The notes under the pieces are model-generated. The model saw only the letters and a program-made list of their open reading frames with translations, ran no database searches and was not told the origin of the DNA. Of a stretch of 64,000 bases of DNA, positions 22,917-31,247 are shown one piece after another. The DNA is taken from positions 202,405 to 266,404 of the forward strand of contig NZ_JNZS01000006.1 in the NCBI RefSeq assembly GCF_000718515.1, read 5' to 3'. Position numbers and translations under genes: made by a program. The stretch comes from Micromonospora parva (GTDB taxonomy: Bacteria > Actinomycetota > Actinomycetes > Mycobacteriales > Micromonosporaceae). Each line of letters starts with the position of its first letter. Position 1 is the stretch's first letter.

Positions 22917-25775
22917 TCAGGGCAGGGTCCACTTTTGGTTGGCGGCACCGCTGACACAGGTCCACAGGTGGACCACGGTGCTGTCGGCGGAGCTGTTACC
23001 GGAGACATCGAGGCACTTGCCGGACGACGGGTTGCGGAGCGTGCCGTCGGCCTGGGCGGCCCAGTTCTGCGCGGCCGTGCCGTTGCAGGTCCAGAGCTGG
23101 ATCTTGGTGCCGTCCGCGGTGCCGGCACCCGAGACGTCCAGGCACTTGCCCAACGACTTGATCGTCGAGTTCGCGGTGACCGCCCAGGTCTGCGCCGCGC
23201 TGCCGTTGCAGGTGTAGATCTGGATCTGCGTGCCGTCGGCGGTGGCGGCGCCCCGCACGTCCAGGCACTTGCCGCCCAGGCCCTTGATCGGCCCGGTCCC
23301 GCTGGCCGGCGGCGTGCCGGTGACGAAGGTGAACGCGTCCAGGTCGTAGAGCGCCCCGGTGCCCGACCCGGCGAAGGTCAGGTAGAGGGTGGTCGTGCCG
23401 GTCGGCGGATTGCTGATCGTCCCGGTGACGGTGGTGAAGGTTTCCCAGCCGCCGGTGACCGGGACCGTGGCCGAGCCGAGCACCGTGCCGGTGGCCGAGC
23501 CGGCCCGGACCTGGAGGGTGCCACCGGCACCCGCCGAGGAGACCCGGGCGTTGAACGAGGTCACGTTGCCCAGTCGGTACGGCTGGAAGGCGATCCAGTC
23601 GCCGTTGTTGATGTCACCGACGGTCTTGCCACCCTCGGCCGGGGTCTTGCTGAACACGTTGATCCCCGACGAGGTGGCGTAGAACTCGGCCTGACGGTGC
23701 CGCGGCGGCAGCGTGTGCTGGGTGTGCGTGGTCAGCCCACCGGCGTCGGTGTACTCGGCGTCGAAGATCGCGAAGATGTTCGCCGCGTCGTCGTGCTCGC
23801 CGTCGACCGGGATGGTGATCGATCCCGAGCAACCGGTCTTCGAGGTGATCTGGTGCCCGTGCTGGTCGTGCCCGAGCACGTAGGTCATCTTGACCTTGGT
23901 GCAGTCGATGGTGCCGTCCTCCGGGTCGGTCACCGTGATGCTGTACGGCACGGTGTCCCCGAAGCTGAACAGCTGACCGTTACCCGGGTTGTTGATCGTG
24001 ACCGTGGGCGCGGTGTTGCCGACGCTGATCTGCACGCTGCTGCTGCCGGTGGCGCCCTGCGGGTCCCGCACCGTCAACGTGGCGGTGTAGGTGCCGTTGG
24101 CGTTGTACGTCTTCGACGGATTCGCCGAGGTGGAGGTGGTTCCGTCACCGAACGCCCACGAGTAGGTGAGCGCGCCGCCCTCGGGGTCGGACGAGCCGGC
24201 CGAGGAGAACGCCACGGTGAGCGGGGCCGCCCCGGACGTGCGGTTGGCGCTGGCCTTCGCGGTGGGCGCCCGGTTGCCGCCGCCGACGTAGTCGAAGCGG
24301 TAGAGCGCCGAGTTGGCGTCACCGTTGAAGTAGCCGGTGCCGTAGTCGAGCACGTAGTACGCGCCGTCCGGGCCGAACGCGGAGTCCATCACCTGCTTGC
24401 CGACCCAGGGGAAGGTGTCGATGGCGCCCCGGGAGCCGTCGGCGTTGACGTGGATCGGCTTGATCCAGCCGCGGCCGAACTCGGTGGCGAAGAACTGCCC
24501 GTCGAACGACTGCGGGAACTTGGTGGTGGAGGTCGACGAGGCGTTGTACCGGTAGACCGGACCGCCCATCGGCGACTCGGAGCCACCGCCGAACTCGGTC
24601 GGGGTGCCGGCGTCGCCGGCGTACCGGATCCAGGCCGGCTGGGCCGGCGGCAGGGTGGTCAGGCCGGTGTTGCGGAACGAGTTGTTCGTCGGCCCGCCGG
24701 TGCAGTTGTACTTCGCGCCGCTGGTGTTCGTCGCGAAGTCCCACTCGTTGTACGTCTCGGTGCTGGTGTTGGTGCCGGTGCAGTACGGCCAGCCGTAGTT
24801 GCCCGGTGCGGCGACCCGGTTGAACTCGACCTGGCCGGACGGCCCTCGGGTGGAGCTGGTGGAGCCGGCGTCCGGCCCGTAGTCACCGACGTAGACCACC
24901 CCGGTGGCCTTGTCCACGCTGATCCGGAACGGGTTGCGGAACCCCATCGCGTAGATCTCCGGCCGGGTCTTGGCCGTGCCGGGGGCGAACAGGTTGCCCG
25001 ACGGGATGGAGTACGTGCCGTTGGCGTTCACCTTGATCCGCAGGATCTTGCCGCGCAGGTCGTTGGTGTTGCCGGCGCTGCGCTGCGCGTCGTACGCGGG
25101 GTTGCGGTTGGTCCGCTCGTCCAGCGGCGAGTAGCCGGCGGACTCGAACGGGTTGGTGTCGTCGCCGGTGGACAGGTAGAGGTTGCCGGCGGCGTCGAAG
25201 TCGATGTCCCCACCGACGTGGCAGCACAGGCCCCGGTTGGCCGGCACGTCGAGCACGTCGACCTTGCTGGACTGGTTGAGCGTGAAGTCCGCGTTGAGGG
25301 TGAACCGGGAGAGCCGGTTGACGCCGTTCCAGGCCGAGAAGTCGGTGCCGGTGGCCGGCGCGTCACCGCCGGGGGTGGAGAGCGGCGGGGCGTAGTAGAG
25401 GTAGATGTACCGGTTGCTGGCGAAGCCCGGGTCGACCCCGACGCCCTGCAACCCCTCCTCGTCGTGGGTGTAGACCGACAGGGTGCCGATCACACTGGTG
25501 GTGCCGCCCGCGTCGGTGCGGCGCAGGGTGCCGTTGCGGGCGGTGTGCAGGACCGAGCGGTCCGGCAGCACCGCCAGGGACATCGGCTCACCCATGTCGG
25601 TCACGCCGCGGGCCAACTCGACCTGCTGGAAGTCGCTGGCGACGATGGTGTGCGCCTGCGCGGGGGCCGAGCTGGCGGCGAGTGTGACAGTGCCGGCGGC
25701 GACCGCGAGCAGCAGTGCCGATCCGGCGGAGAACCATCGTCGGGACCGTTGTCTGGGAACATCCTTCTTGGACAT
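22917..25775 (-). CDS. Secreted PQQ-type sugar dehydrogenase with PKD, CBM6 and ricin-B lectin domains
   Basis: The 952-residue exported protein has an N-terminal signal (Arg-rich start, FSAGSALLLAVAAGTVTLAASSAPAQA, cut near residue 41). Next comes a glucose/sorbosone dehydrogenase beta-propeller (about 45-490; DMGEPMSLAVLPD, DEEGLQGVGVDPGF, CCHVGGDIDFDAAGNLYLSTGDDTNPF, RPEIYAMGFRNPFRISVD). It is followed by a PKD domain (about 500-590), a linker with TVTINNPGNGQLFSFGD, a CBM6-type domain (690-820) and a ricin-B trefoil (about 827-952). It should oxidise aldose sugars or ends of glycans at the cell surface with PQQ. It lies upstream of the DUF1080 gene on the same strand, 75 nt apart, and the two may be co-expressed. 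A clear promoter and an operator-like repeat precede it. Confidence 0.9.
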   Translation of the reverse strand: MSKKDVPRQRSRRWFSAGSALLLAVAAGTVTLAASSAPAQAHTIVASDFQQVELARGVTDMGEPMSLAVLPDRSVLHTARNGTLRRTDAGGTTSVIGTLSVYTHDEEGLQGVGVDPGFASNRYIYLYYAPPLSTPGGDAPATGTDFSAWNGVNRLSRFTLNADFTLNQSSKVDVLDVPANRGLCCHVGGDIDFDAAGNLYLSTGDDTNPFESAGYSPLDERTNRNPAYDAQRSAGNTNDLRGKILRIKVNANGTYSIPSGNLFAPGTAKTRPEIYAMGFRNPFRISVDKATGVVYVGDYGPDAGSTSSTRGPSGQVEFNRVAAPGNYGWPYCTGTNTSTETYNEWDFATNTSGAKYNCTGGPTNNSFRNTGLTTLPPAQPAWIRYAGDAGTPTEFGGGSESPMGGPVYRYNASSTSTTKFPQSFDGQFFATEFGRGWIKPIHVNADGSRGAIDTFPWVGKQVMDSAFGPDGAYYVLDYGTGYFNGDANSALYRFDYVGGGNRAPTAKASANRTSGAAPLTVAFSSAGSSDPEGGALTYSWAFGDGTTSTSANPSKTYNANGTYTATLTVRDPQGATGSSSVQISVGNTAPTVTINNPGNGQLFSFGDTVPYSITVTDPEDGTIDCTKVKMTYVLGHDQHGHQITSKTGCSGSITIPVDGEHDDAANIFAIFDAEYTDAGGLTTHTQHTLPPRHRQAEFYATSSGINVFSKTPAEGGKTVGDINNGDWIAFQPYRLGNVTSFNARVSSAGAGGTLQVRAGSATGTVLGSATVPVTGGWETFTTVTGTISNPPTGTTTLYLTFAGSGTGALYDLDAFTFVTGTPPASGTGPIKGLGGKCLDVRGAATADGTQIQIYTCNGSAAQTWAVTANSTIKSLGKCLDVSGAGTADGTKIQLWTCNGTAAQNWAAQADGTLRNPSSGKCLDVSGNSSADSTVVHLWTCVSGAANQKWTLP

Positions 25776-25935
25776 CTGTGCTGCCCCTTCCTGACGAGTG
25801 ACTGCCAGGCCGGGCGCGCGCCGTCGCGCCGGATGCCGTAGCGGTGGTGGGGGTCGATGGGTTACCGCGCCGCCGGTTCACCTCGACGAAACATTGTCGT
25901 GTTGGTCACGACACTAAGTCCCATGTGTCGATGTG

Positions 25936-25986
25936 TCTATATCTTCCGGCGGTTCAGCATCAACTTTCGTCGATTTGATCGAAAGT
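25936..25986 (-). promoter_or_regulatory. Promoter and inverted-repeat operator upstream of the sugar dehydrogenase gene
   Basis: On the minus strand -35 TTGATG (25958-25963) and -10 TATAGA (25936-25941) are 16 nt apart. An inverted repeat ACTTTCG/CGAAAGT (25963-25969 and 25980-25986, 10-nt centre) touches the -35 box from upstream. CGAAAG/CTTTCG half-sites recall the repressor sites of actinomycete glycan-degradation genes. The start point would be near 25929, leaving a leader of about 150 nt. Confidence 0.55.
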
Positions 25987-25992
25987 CGCCGG

Positions 25993-27060
25993 TCAGGCGC
26001 GTCGGTCGATCGCCTGCCCGGCCAGCTCGACCAGGGCCACGCGGGCATCGTCGGCCACCGCCGCGCTCTGTAGGGCGGACAGCGCGGCCGCCGTCCGGAC
26101 CCGGATCATCTGCTCGATCCGCTCCCGCGCGCCGGTCGCCTCGATGATCTCGCGCAACTCCGCCGCGCCCTCGGCGTCCAACGCCGGGTTGCCGAACAGC
26201 TCCCGCAGCCGGACGGTCTGCGACCGGTCGGCGGCGCTGCGGGCCAGCGCCATCATGACCGTCGGCTTGCCCTCACGCAGGTCGTCCAGGACCGACTTCC
26301 CGGTGACCGCCGGATCACCGAAGACGCCCAGCACGTCGTCACGGAGCTGGAAAGCGTCACCCAGCGGGTCACCGAACTCGCCCAGCGCGGCGATCAGCTC
26401 CGGTCCCGCGCCGGCCAGGGCCGCGCCGATCTGCAAGGGTCGGGTGACCGTGTACCGGGCGGCCTTCATCCGGATCACGGTGAGCGCGCTGGCCACCGAG
26501 CCGTCCCCGACGCCCGAGACCAGGTCCAGGTACTCCCCCGCGATCACCTCGGTACGCATCAGCGCGAACACGCCGTAACCCCGGTGCACCTGCTCGGTGC
26601 TCAGCCCGCACTCGTGGAACATCTGATCCGACCACGCGGCGCAGAGGTCCCCGCAGAGCAGCGCGGTGTTGCGGCCGTACGCCTCGGGGTCACCCCGCCA
26701 CGACGAGCGGGCGTGCAGGTCGGCGAAGAGCCGGTGCACCGACGGCTCACCGCGGCGGCGGTCGCTGCCGTCCAGGATGTCGTCGTGGATCAGCGCGAAC
26801 GCGTGGAACAGCTCCAGGGCGGCGGCCGCCACCACGATCGGGGTGCCGTCGGCCGCGCCCGCCCCGCGCCAGCCCCAGTAGCAGAAGAGCGGTCGTATCC
26901 GTTTGCCACCGGCCAGCACGAACCGTTGCAGGGCGGTGAACACGCCACGCGGTGCGCCGTCGGGCCAGTCCGGGCCCTGCCGCTCCAGGAACCCGGCCAG
27001 TTCCGCGTCGAAGCGGGCCCGCAGCCCGCTGGTGTCGGTGGGCGCGACGGTCACCGTCAT
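25993..27060 (-). CDS. Polyprenyl diphosphate synthase (all-trans, GGPP-type)
   Basis: The 355-residue protein has both aspartate-rich motifs: HDDILDGSDRRRG (about residues 93-105) and QLRDDVLGVFGD (near 240). It also has GGKRIRP (52-58), which binds isopentenyl diphosphate. It condenses isopentenyl diphosphate onto an allylic starter. The product is probably C20 or longer, because no bulky residue is obvious just before the first motif. It is the last gene of the ebo-like operon; its ATG overlaps the stop of the phosphodiesterase gene. In this setting it should supply the prenyl donor for the UbiA-type prenyltransferase at 32145. Confidence 0.92.
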   Translation of the reverse strand: MTVTVAPTDTSGLRARFDAELAGFLERQGPDWPDGAPRGVFTALQRFVLAGGKRIRPLFCYWGWRGAGAADGTPIVVAAAALELFHAFALIHDDILDGSDRRRGEPSVHRLFADLHARSSWRGDPEAYGRNTALLCGDLCAAWSDQMFHECGLSTEQVHRGYGVFALMRTEVIAGEYLDLVSGVGDGSVASALTVIRMKAARYTVTRPLQIGAALAGAGPELIAALGEFGDPLGDAFQLRDDVLGVFGDPAVTGKSVLDDLREGKPTVMMALARSAADRSQTVRLRELFGNPALDAEGAAELREIIEATGARERIEQMIRVRTAAALSALQSAAVADDARVALVELAGQAIDRRA

Positions 27061-28472
27061 GTCCGCTCCCCTGAACCGCTCGCGCCGTCGACGCCTAATC
27101 CGGCCAGCTCCAACAGCAGCGCCTTGACCTCGGTGGCCGCGATCTTGTCGCGGGCCGCCGTCGGGTCGGAGCAGAGCAGCACCGGGGCGTCGGCCGGGTC
27201 GTCCGGCAGCCGCCCGTGCGAACCGCGCACCGCCCGCGCGCCGGCGTCCAGGCCGACAGCACTCATCAGGTAGCGCATGCCGAGCTTCTTGCGAGCCAGC
27301 GCGACCCCGGCCCGGGCCTTCGCGGCACCGGGGTTGGCCGGGTCGAAGAACAACTCCGCCGGGTCGTAACCCGGCTTGCGGTGAATCTCCACCAGCCGGG
27401 CGAAGTCCGGCGCCCGGGCGTCGTCCAACCAGTAGTAGTACGTGAACCAGGCGTCCGGCTCGGCCACCAGCACCAGCTCACCGGCGCGCGGGTGGTCCAG
27501 CCCGTGTGCGGCCTTGCCGTCGGCGTCGAGCACCTCGGCCACCCCGGGCAGGTTGGCGCAGAGCTTCGCCACCGCCGCGACGTCGGCCGGGTCCTTGACG
27601 TAGACGTGCGCCACCTGGTGGTCGGCGACAGCGAACGCCTTCGACGTCCACGGATCGAGGTACTCCATGCCGGCCTGGGTGTGCACCCGTAACAGCCCTT
27701 CGGCGCGCAGCAACCGGTTGACGTCCACCGGCCGGGACACGTCGGTGATGCCGTACTCCGACAGCACCACCACCGTGGCGTCCCGGGCCCGGGCGGCGTC
27801 CAGCAGCGGGCCGAGGACCGCGTCCAGCTCGGCCGCCGCCGCGGCGGCCTCGGCCGACGAGGGGCCGAAACGTTGCAGGTCGTAGTCCAGGTGCGGCACG
27901 TAGACCAGCGTCAGGTCGGGTGACACGTCGGCGAGGATCTGCTCGGCGGCCTGGCAGATCCACCGTGACGACGGCAATCCGGCCGTCGGCCCCCAGTAGG
28001 TGAACAGCGGGAACGTGCCCAACCGCCCGGTGAGCGCGTCGTGCAGCTCCGGCGGGTCGGTGTAGCAGTCCGGCTCCTTGCGCCCGTCGGCGTAGTAGAC
28101 CGGCCGGGGCGTGACGGTCCAGTTCACGTCGGCGCCCATGGCGTACCACCAGCAGACGTTGGCCACCGTGTAGCCGGGTTCGGCCCGCCGGGCGGCCTGC
28201 CAGAGCTTGTCCCCGCCGACCAGCGCGTTGTGCTGCCGCCACAGCAACACCTCGCCCAGTTCCCGGAAGTACCACCCGTTGCCGACGATCCCGTGCCCGC
28301 TGGGCGGCTCGCCGGTGAGGAAGGTGGACTGCACCGAGCAGGTCACGGCGGGCAGGACGGTGCCCAGCTCGGCCCGGAAGCCGCCGTCGGCGACTCCCCG
28401 CAGTCGCGGCATGTGCGCCAGTAGTCGGGGCGTCAACCCCACCACGTCGAGGACCACCAGTCGCCGGCTCAT
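27057..28472 (-). CDS. Alkaline-phosphatase-superfamily phosphodiesterase / nucleotide pyrophosphatase (EboF-like)
   Basis: The 471-residue protein opens with LVVLDVVGLTPRLLAHMP, holding the first metal Asp. It contains the nucleophile-Thr region PAVTCSVQSTFLTGEPPSGHGIVGNGWY (about 42-69) and later metal sites YVPHLDYDLQRFG, VVLSEYGITDV and VADHQVAHVY. This is the type I phosphodiesterase/nucleotide pyrophosphatase pattern. No signal peptide is present, so it acts in the cytoplasm. It could hydrolyse a phosphate or diphosphate ester of the operon's lipid product. The start at 28472 overlaps the EboE stop (ATGA). The longer frame to 29108 is a shadow inside eboE. Confidence 0.88.
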   Translation of the reverse strand: MSRRLVVLDVVGLTPRLLAHMPRLRGVADGGFRAELGTVLPAVTCSVQSTFLTGEPPSGHGIVGNGWYFRELGEVLLWRQHNALVGGDKLWQAARRAEPGYTVANVCWWYAMGADVNWTVTPRPVYYADGRKEPDCYTDPPELHDALTGRLGTFPLFTYWGPTAGLPSSRWICQAAEQILADVSPDLTLVYVPHLDYDLQRFGPSSAEAAAAAAELDAVLGPLLDAARARDATVVVLSEYGITDVSRPVDVNRLLRAEGLLRVHTQAGMEYLDPWTSKAFAVADHQVAHVYVKDPADVAAVAKLCANLPGVAEVLDADGKAAHGLDHPRAGELVLVAEPDAWFTYYYWLDDARAPDFARLVEIHRKPGYDPAELFFDPANPGAAKARAGVALARKKLGMRYLMSAVGLDAGARAVRGSHGRLPDDPADAPVLLCSDPTAARDKIAATEVKALLLELAGLGVDGASGSGERT

Positions 28473-29668
28473 CGCGTCACTCCCATACTCACGGATCGCT
28501 GCGCGGTCAGGCCGAGGCCGACCAGTTCGTCGCGGGCGAAGGCCAGTTCCGCGGCGATGCCGGCGGCCAGCTCCGCATCGGTGCCGGGCCGTCGGGCGGC
28601 CGGCAGCACCCCCCAGGTGTACGTCTCGACGTCGAGGTGGTCGCAGCCGGCGGTCGGACCCTCGAAGAGCGCTCTCAGGGCCGCGCGGAGCACCGGCAGG
28701 GTCGAGCCGAGCGGTTCCTCGGGCGGGGCGTGCAGGGGCACGTGGTAGTGCACCCGCCACGGGCCGGGGAGCGCCCGGTCCAGCGCCTCGTCCAGGTCGT
28801 CGGCCGCGTACGCCGGGTCGGCCGGGTCGGCCAGACCGGCACAACCGGCGCCCCGGGTCTGGTGCAGGAAGCGGGGCTCCACCCAGCGGCGCAGCGCCTC
28901 GGCCCCACCCTCCGGGTCGGCGGCCTCGACGGCGGCCGACACCTGCACCTTCACCACCGGAAGGCCGGCGGCCCGCAGCCGGTCCAGCGCCTCGGCGGGC
29001 TCCTCCCAGGCGCAGGCCAGATGGGCCAGGTCGACACAGACACCCAACCGGTCGGTGTCCATTCCGGACAGCAACGCGGCGGCCTGAGCGGTGCTCTCCA
29101 CGACACAACCGGGCTCCGGCTCGAAGGCGATGCGCACCTCACGGTCGGTGTCCCGCTGCACCGTGGCCAGGCCGGCGGCCAACTGGTCCAGTCGCTGTCG
29201 CGCCGCGTCCGCGCGGGCGATGTCCCACGGTTGCCGCCAGGCCAGCGGCAGGGTGGAGATCGAACCCCGGGCCGCGTCGTCGGGCAGCAGGTCGGCGAGC
29301 ACCCGGGCCAGGTCCAGTGTGTACGTCAGACGTTGCTCGGTGGTCCAGTCCGGGTGGTACACGCCCTGCTTCACCACCGGCGCCTGGAAGGCCGCGTACG
29401 GGAAGCCATTGAGGGTGACCACCTCCAGACCGCGCGCGTCCAGTTCGACGCGGAGCCGGCGGCGCAGCGTCGGGTCGGCGGCCAGCTCGGCGGCGACCGG
29501 GGCGGCCAGCCACAGGCCGAGCCCGAGCAGGTCACTGCCGAGCGCCTGACGCACCGGCAGGGCGTAGGTGTCCAGTTGGCCGAGGATGCCGGCGAGGTCC
29601 TCGGCGGGGTGCACGTTGGTGCAGTAGCCGAGGTGGACGGTCTCGCCGCCGGCGTGTCGCAGCCGCAT
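28469..29668 (-). CDS. eboE: EboE-type TIM-barrel protein
   Basis: The 399-residue protein matches the EboE family of xylose-isomerase-like barrels. It starts HLGYCTNVHPAEDLAGILGQLDTYALPVRQAL, continues with VVTLNGFPYAAFQAPVVKQGVYHPDWTTEQR and has metal-type residues in IAFEPEPGC, GVCVDLAHLACAWE and HYHVPLH, ending with HLDVETYTWGVLP. EboE is needed for moving ebo-operon-dependent metabolites, such as the scytonemin monomer in cyanobacteria. Its own reaction is not known. It overlaps both neighbours (TGATG with the TatD gene, ATGA with the phosphodiesterase gene). Confidence 0.9.
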   Translation of the reverse strand: MRLRHAGGETVHLGYCTNVHPAEDLAGILGQLDTYALPVRQALGSDLLGLGLWLAAPVAAELAADPTLRRRLRVELDARGLEVVTLNGFPYAAFQAPVVKQGVYHPDWTTEQRLTYTLDLARVLADLLPDDAARGSISTLPLAWRQPWDIARADAARQRLDQLAAGLATVQRDTDREVRIAFEPEPGCVVESTAQAAALLSGMDTDRLGVCVDLAHLACAWEEPAEALDRLRAAGLPVVKVQVSAAVEAADPEGGAEALRRWVEPRFLHQTRGAGCAGLADPADPAYAADDLDEALDRALPGPWRVHYHVPLHAPPEEPLGSTLPVLRAALRALFEGPTAGCDHLDVETYTWGVLPAARRPGTDAELAAGIAAELAFARDELVGLGLTAQRSVSMGVTR

Positions 29669-30525
29669 CAGCTACCGCCGCGCAGGATCGAGTTGCCGGT
29701 CTGCGGGTCCACGGCGGCGCTGACGTCCAGGTCGCTGAGGTCGAGCCGCCCCGACTGCCCGTAGAACTCCACCGGGTTGCGCCACAACACCGTGTCGACG
29801 TCGTCGTCGCTGAAGCCGGCCGCCAGCATCGCCTCGCCGGTGGCCCGGGTCAGCAGCGGGTCGGAGCGCCCCCAGTCGGCCGCCGAGTTGACGAGCATCC
29901 GGTCCGTGCCGTACTCGCGCAGCAGCTCCACCATCCGCTGCGGGGTCATCTTGGTGTCCGGGTAGATCGAGAAGCCCAACCAGCAGCCGCTGTCCCTGAC
30001 GAGCTTGACGGTCACCTCGTTGAGGTGGTCGACCACCACGCGACCCGCGTCGATGCCGGACTCGGCGACCACGGCGAGGGTCCGCTCGCAGCCGCGCGCC
30101 TTGTCCCGGTGCGGGGTGTGCACCAGCGCCGGCAGGTCGTACGCCACAGCGAGGGCGAGCTGCGCGGCGAACGCCTCGTCCTCCTCGGGCGTCATCGAGT
30201 CGTACCCGATCTCGCCGACCGCGACCACCGCGTCCTTGTCCAGGTAGCGGGGCAGCAGGTCGAGGACCGGACGGCAGCGCGGGTCGTTGGCCTCCTTGGG
30301 GTTGAGCGCGATGGTGGCGAAGTGGCGCACCCCGAACTGCCCGGCCCGGAACGGCTCCCAACCGATCAGCGAGTCGAAGTAGTCGGTGAACGAGGCCGCG
30401 CTGGTGCGCGGTTGCCCCAGCCAGAACGCCGGTTCCACCACCGCGCGCACGCCGGCGGCGGCCATCCGTTCGTAGTCGTCGGTGGTGCGTGAGGTCATGT
30501 GGATGTGGGGGTCGAAGATGCGCAT
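29668..30525 (-). CDS. TatD-family metal-dependent hydrolase (EboB-like)
   Basis: The 285-residue TIM-barrel hydrolase keeps the metal motif DPHIHM near its N terminus (residues 4-9), a central Glu in AVGEIGYDSMTPEE, LVHTPHRDKARGCERTL and VVVDHLNE. The final Asp of the family is in VNSAADWGRSDP. ATG 30525 is supported by GGGAGG and lies 1 nt after the eboA stop. TatD-like proteins accompany EboA in other ebo operons (EboB). The substrate is unknown but is probably a phosphorylated or ester-linked intermediate of the pathway rather than DNA. Confidence 0.88.
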   Translation of the reverse strand: MRIFDPHIHMTSRTTDDYERMAAAGVRAVVEPAFWLGQPRTSAASFTDYFDSLIGWEPFRAGQFGVRHFATIALNPKEANDPRCRPVLDLLPRYLDKDAVVAVGEIGYDSMTPEEDEAFAAQLALAVAYDLPALVHTPHRDKARGCERTLAVVAESGIDAGRVVVDHLNEVTVKLVRDSGCWLGFSIYPDTKMTPQRMVELLREYGTDRMLVNSAADWGRSDPLLTRATGEAMLAAGFSDDDVDTVLWRNPVEFYGQSGRLDLSDLDVSAAVDPQTGNSILRGGS

Positions 30526-30526
30526 G

Positions 30527-31135
30527 TCACGCCTCCCGGGGCAGTGCGGCGGTGAGCCGGTGGAGCAGGTCGGTGGCGTCGGCGGGCAGGTCCCGGCCGG
30601 CGGCGTGCCGTTCGGCGGCGAGCGCGGCCAGCATCGCGGCCAGTTCGCCGTCGGCCCGGGTGTCCAGGTCGGCCACCGCGGCCAGGGGGACGCCGCTGAA
30701 CACGCACTTGAGCACCGCCTGTCGCCAGGCGGCCGGGTCGAGGTGCCGGGCGTACGGGCCGAGCGCGGCGGCGACCAGCCGGGTGTCGTTGGTCCGGATC
30801 GCGTCGTGCAGCAACGGCACGCCGGCGGCGCCGATCGGCAGCAGCGACAGGGCCCGCAGCACGGCTCGCCGCTCGGCCGCGTCACCGTGCTGGTAGAGGC
30901 GCTCGGCGTACTCCGCGTGCTCGCCGGGCAGGCTGATCAGCAGCAGCACCCGGGCCGCGTCGTCGGCGGTCCAGCCGGGGGCGTCGGGCAGCGCGGCCCG
31001 GCCGCAGCGGCGGCCGACGGCGGGGAAGAGCCGGGTGATCGCGGTGGGCTCGGTGGTGACCCGGCGCAACGCCGTGTCCAGCCAGTCGGGATCGGGTACG
31101 CCTCCCAGCGCGGCCCGTAGTGAATCCGGTGTCAT
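30527..31135 (-). CDS. eboA: EboA domain-containing protein
   Basis: The 202-residue all-helical protein is recognised as EboA from WLDTALRRVTTEPTAITRLFPAVGRRCGRAAL, then AARVLLLISLP, YAERLYQHGDAAERRAVLRALSLLP and the Thr/Asn-rich AIRTNDTRLVAAALGPYARHLDPAAWRQAVLKCVFSGVPLAAV. There is no known enzyme motif. ATG 31135 is preceded by GGAGG. It is the marker protein of ebo operons. Its molecular role is unknown; it may hold the product or the other enzymes at the membrane. Confidence 0.9.
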   Translation of the reverse strand: MTPDSLRAALGGVPDPDWLDTALRRVTTEPTAITRLFPAVGRRCGRAALPDAPGWTADDAARVLLLISLPGEHAEYAERLYQHGDAAERRAVLRALSLLPIGAAGVPLLHDAIRTNDTRLVAAALGPYARHLDPAAWRQAVLKCVFSGVPLAAVADLDTRADGELAAMLAALAAERHAAGRDLPADATDLLHRLTAALPREA

Positions 31136-31173
31136 CCCGTCTCCTCCCTCTTGCTGCTCCAGGCGCCCCACCA

Positions 31174-31247
31174 CCCTTTGCTCTGCACCTACATATGCGC
31201 CGGGGCCTCTTCAGTGGGTGTCGCCTCGGCGGGTGCAGAGCAAAGGG
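31174..31247. repeat. 16-bp perfect inverted repeat with 42-nt spacer inside the ebo-like operon
   Basis: Arms CCCTTTGCTCTGCACC (31174-31189) and its complement (31232-31247) flank 42 nt. The right arm and most of the spacer lie inside the last codons of the TIM-barrel gene ending at 31189, while the left arm is in the gap before eboA. It is the only place in this operon where genes are not overlapping, so the element may have inserted there or may form an mRNA stem that sets expression of the downstream genes. Confidence 0.8.

Noticed and set aside
22125..25841. A 1238-codon plus-strand frame opposite the two secreted enzymes
   Set aside because: Antisense shadow of GC-rich codons. No domain, no ribosome site.
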